Of a stretch of 6,707 bases of DNA, positions 6,523 to 6,707 are shown piece by piece. The DNA comes from CAZIIK01 sp964539235. GTDB lineage: Bacteria > Pseudomonadota > Gammaproteobacteria > Francisellales > CACEW01. The stretch spans positions 1 to 6,707 of the forward strand of contig CAZIIK010000013.1 of NCBI GenBank assembly GCA_964539235.1, given 5' to 3'. The notes under the pieces are model-generated. The model ran no database searches. It had not been told where the DNA came from and saw only the letters and a program-made list of their open reading frames with translations. Both the position numbers and the translations under genes were made by a program. Every line of letters starts with the position of its first letter. Positions within the stretch are counted from its first letter, which is position 1.

Positions 6523-6550
6523 ATTATACGGTAATTTTCGAATGGCGCAA
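6523..6550 (-). promoter_or_regulatory. Probable promoter of the DUF3579 gene
   Basis: On the minus strand TTGCGC (6550-6545) and a perfect TATAAT (6528-6523) are 16 bases apart, a good sigma-70 pair. Transcription would start near 6516, giving a leader of about 22 bases before the ATG. The -35 lies only 46 bases downstream of the transposase stop codon, so readthrough from the transposon is also possible. Confidence 0.6.
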
Positions 6551-6563
6551 TGTTAAGAAAGAG

Positions 6564-6579
6564 TTGCTTGTAGGAGCAA
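6564..6579. repeat. Short inverted repeat between the transposase end and the DUF3579 promoter
   Basis: TTGCT (6564-6568) and AGCAA (6575-6579) form a perfect 5-bp stem with a 6-base loop. Read on the minus strand the stem is followed by CTCTTTCTT, so it could act as a weak terminator for the transposase, or be part of the element's end. A stem this short can occur by chance. Confidence 0.3.
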
Positions 6580-6707
6580 AGTAGTAGCATCTGTATTCAG
6601 GTCAAGGTATTTGCAGTCAAATTTACCCATGGAGCCCTTCTTTTTAATACACAGGCTGCGAGCAATACTATTTTTCGCATGACGGCAACGAGAGCTACTT
6701 TTGCTGA
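6580..6707 (-). mobile_element. Edge of a probable IS110-family insertion sequence (boundary not resolved)
   Basis: Inferred from the transposase tail at 6597-6707. Most of the element lies to the right of the window. The left limit is a guess: it should fall between the transposase stop and the DUF3579 promoter at 6550. IS110 elements usually lack clear terminal inverted repeats and make no long target duplication, so the boundary cannot be read directly. Confidence 0.45.
6597..6707 (-). CDS. IS110-family-like transposase, C-terminal 36 residues (runs off the right edge)
   Basis: On the minus strand one frame is open from the right edge to a TGA at 6599-6597. The 36 residues include AKVALVAVMRK, then a hydrophobic stretch, then KRRAPW. 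This resembles the C-terminus of IS110/IS116/IS902-family transposases, where a Lys-Val-Ala-Leu-x-Ala-x-Met-Arg-Lys block is followed by a hydrophobic helix and a Pro-Trp near the end. Those enzymes carry an N-terminal DEDD (RuvC-like) domain and a C-terminal domain with a catalytic Ser; both would lie outside this window, so activity cannot be judged. The gene points the same way as the DUF3579 gene, and its stop is 102 bp upstream of that gene's ATG. The call rests on a short tail and on memory of the family. Confidence 0.68.
   Translation of the reverse strand, partial: SAKVALVAVMRKIVLLAACVLKRRAPWVNLTANTLT

Noticed and set aside
1..6707. CRISPR arrays, tRNA or rRNA genes, phage modules, defence systems, toxin-antitoxin pairs
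   Set aside because: No regularly spaced repeats, tRNA-like arms or matching protein motifs were seen on either strand.

Overview
The window carries an almost gapless stretch of housekeeping genes from a bacterium that looks like a gammaproteobacterium. The proteins read as gammaproteobacterial versions (RibF, PlsY, IleS, LspA and FkpB all align by eye with the E. coli proteins at near-identical lengths), and the ileS-lspA-fkpB order is the classic order of that class. Base composition is intermediate, with AT-rich intergenic DNA. I cannot fix the order or genus. The AroH-type chorismate mutase and the DUF3579 protein argue against an enteric bacterium.

Layout, left to right. (1) 1-264, minus strand: the first 88 codons of an unrecognised protein that runs off the left edge, preceded by a very AT-rich gap (265-375) that probably holds its promoter. 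(2) 376-1287, minus: ribF, the bifunctional riboflavin kinase/FAD synthetase, with a GTG start. (3) A 68-bp divergent promoter region in which back-to-back -10 hexamers for ribF and plsY overlap. (4) 1356-1952, plus: plsY, glycerol-3-phosphate acyltransferase. (5) 1953-2087: a leader with a perfect TATAAT box in front of ileS. (6) 2088-6192, plus: ileS-lspA-fkpB-aroH, with junctions of 8-bp overlap, 1-bp gap and 4-bp overlap, so clearly one translationally coupled operon. (7) 6195-6494, minus: a DUF3579 protein, convergent with aroH and only 2 bp away, with its own promoter at 6523-6550. (8) 6597-6707, minus: the last 36 codons of an IS110-family-like transposase entering from the right edge.

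The genes serve separate core functions: flavin cofactors (ribF), phospholipid synthesis (plsY), isoleucyl-tRNA charging (ileS), lipoprotein maturation (lspA), protein folding (fkpB) and Phe/Tyr biosynthesis (aroH). Two departures from the usual gammaproteobacterial order stand out. ribF is inverted and separated from ileS by plsY, and aroH sits where ispH (lytB) normally follows fkpB.

I see no CRISPR array, tRNA, rRNA, riboswitch, phage module or defence system. I do not think the window contains a new multi-gene system. The items most worth checking are the aroH replacement, the shared divergent promoter, the unknown left-edge gene and the transposon edge next to the DUF3579 promoter.
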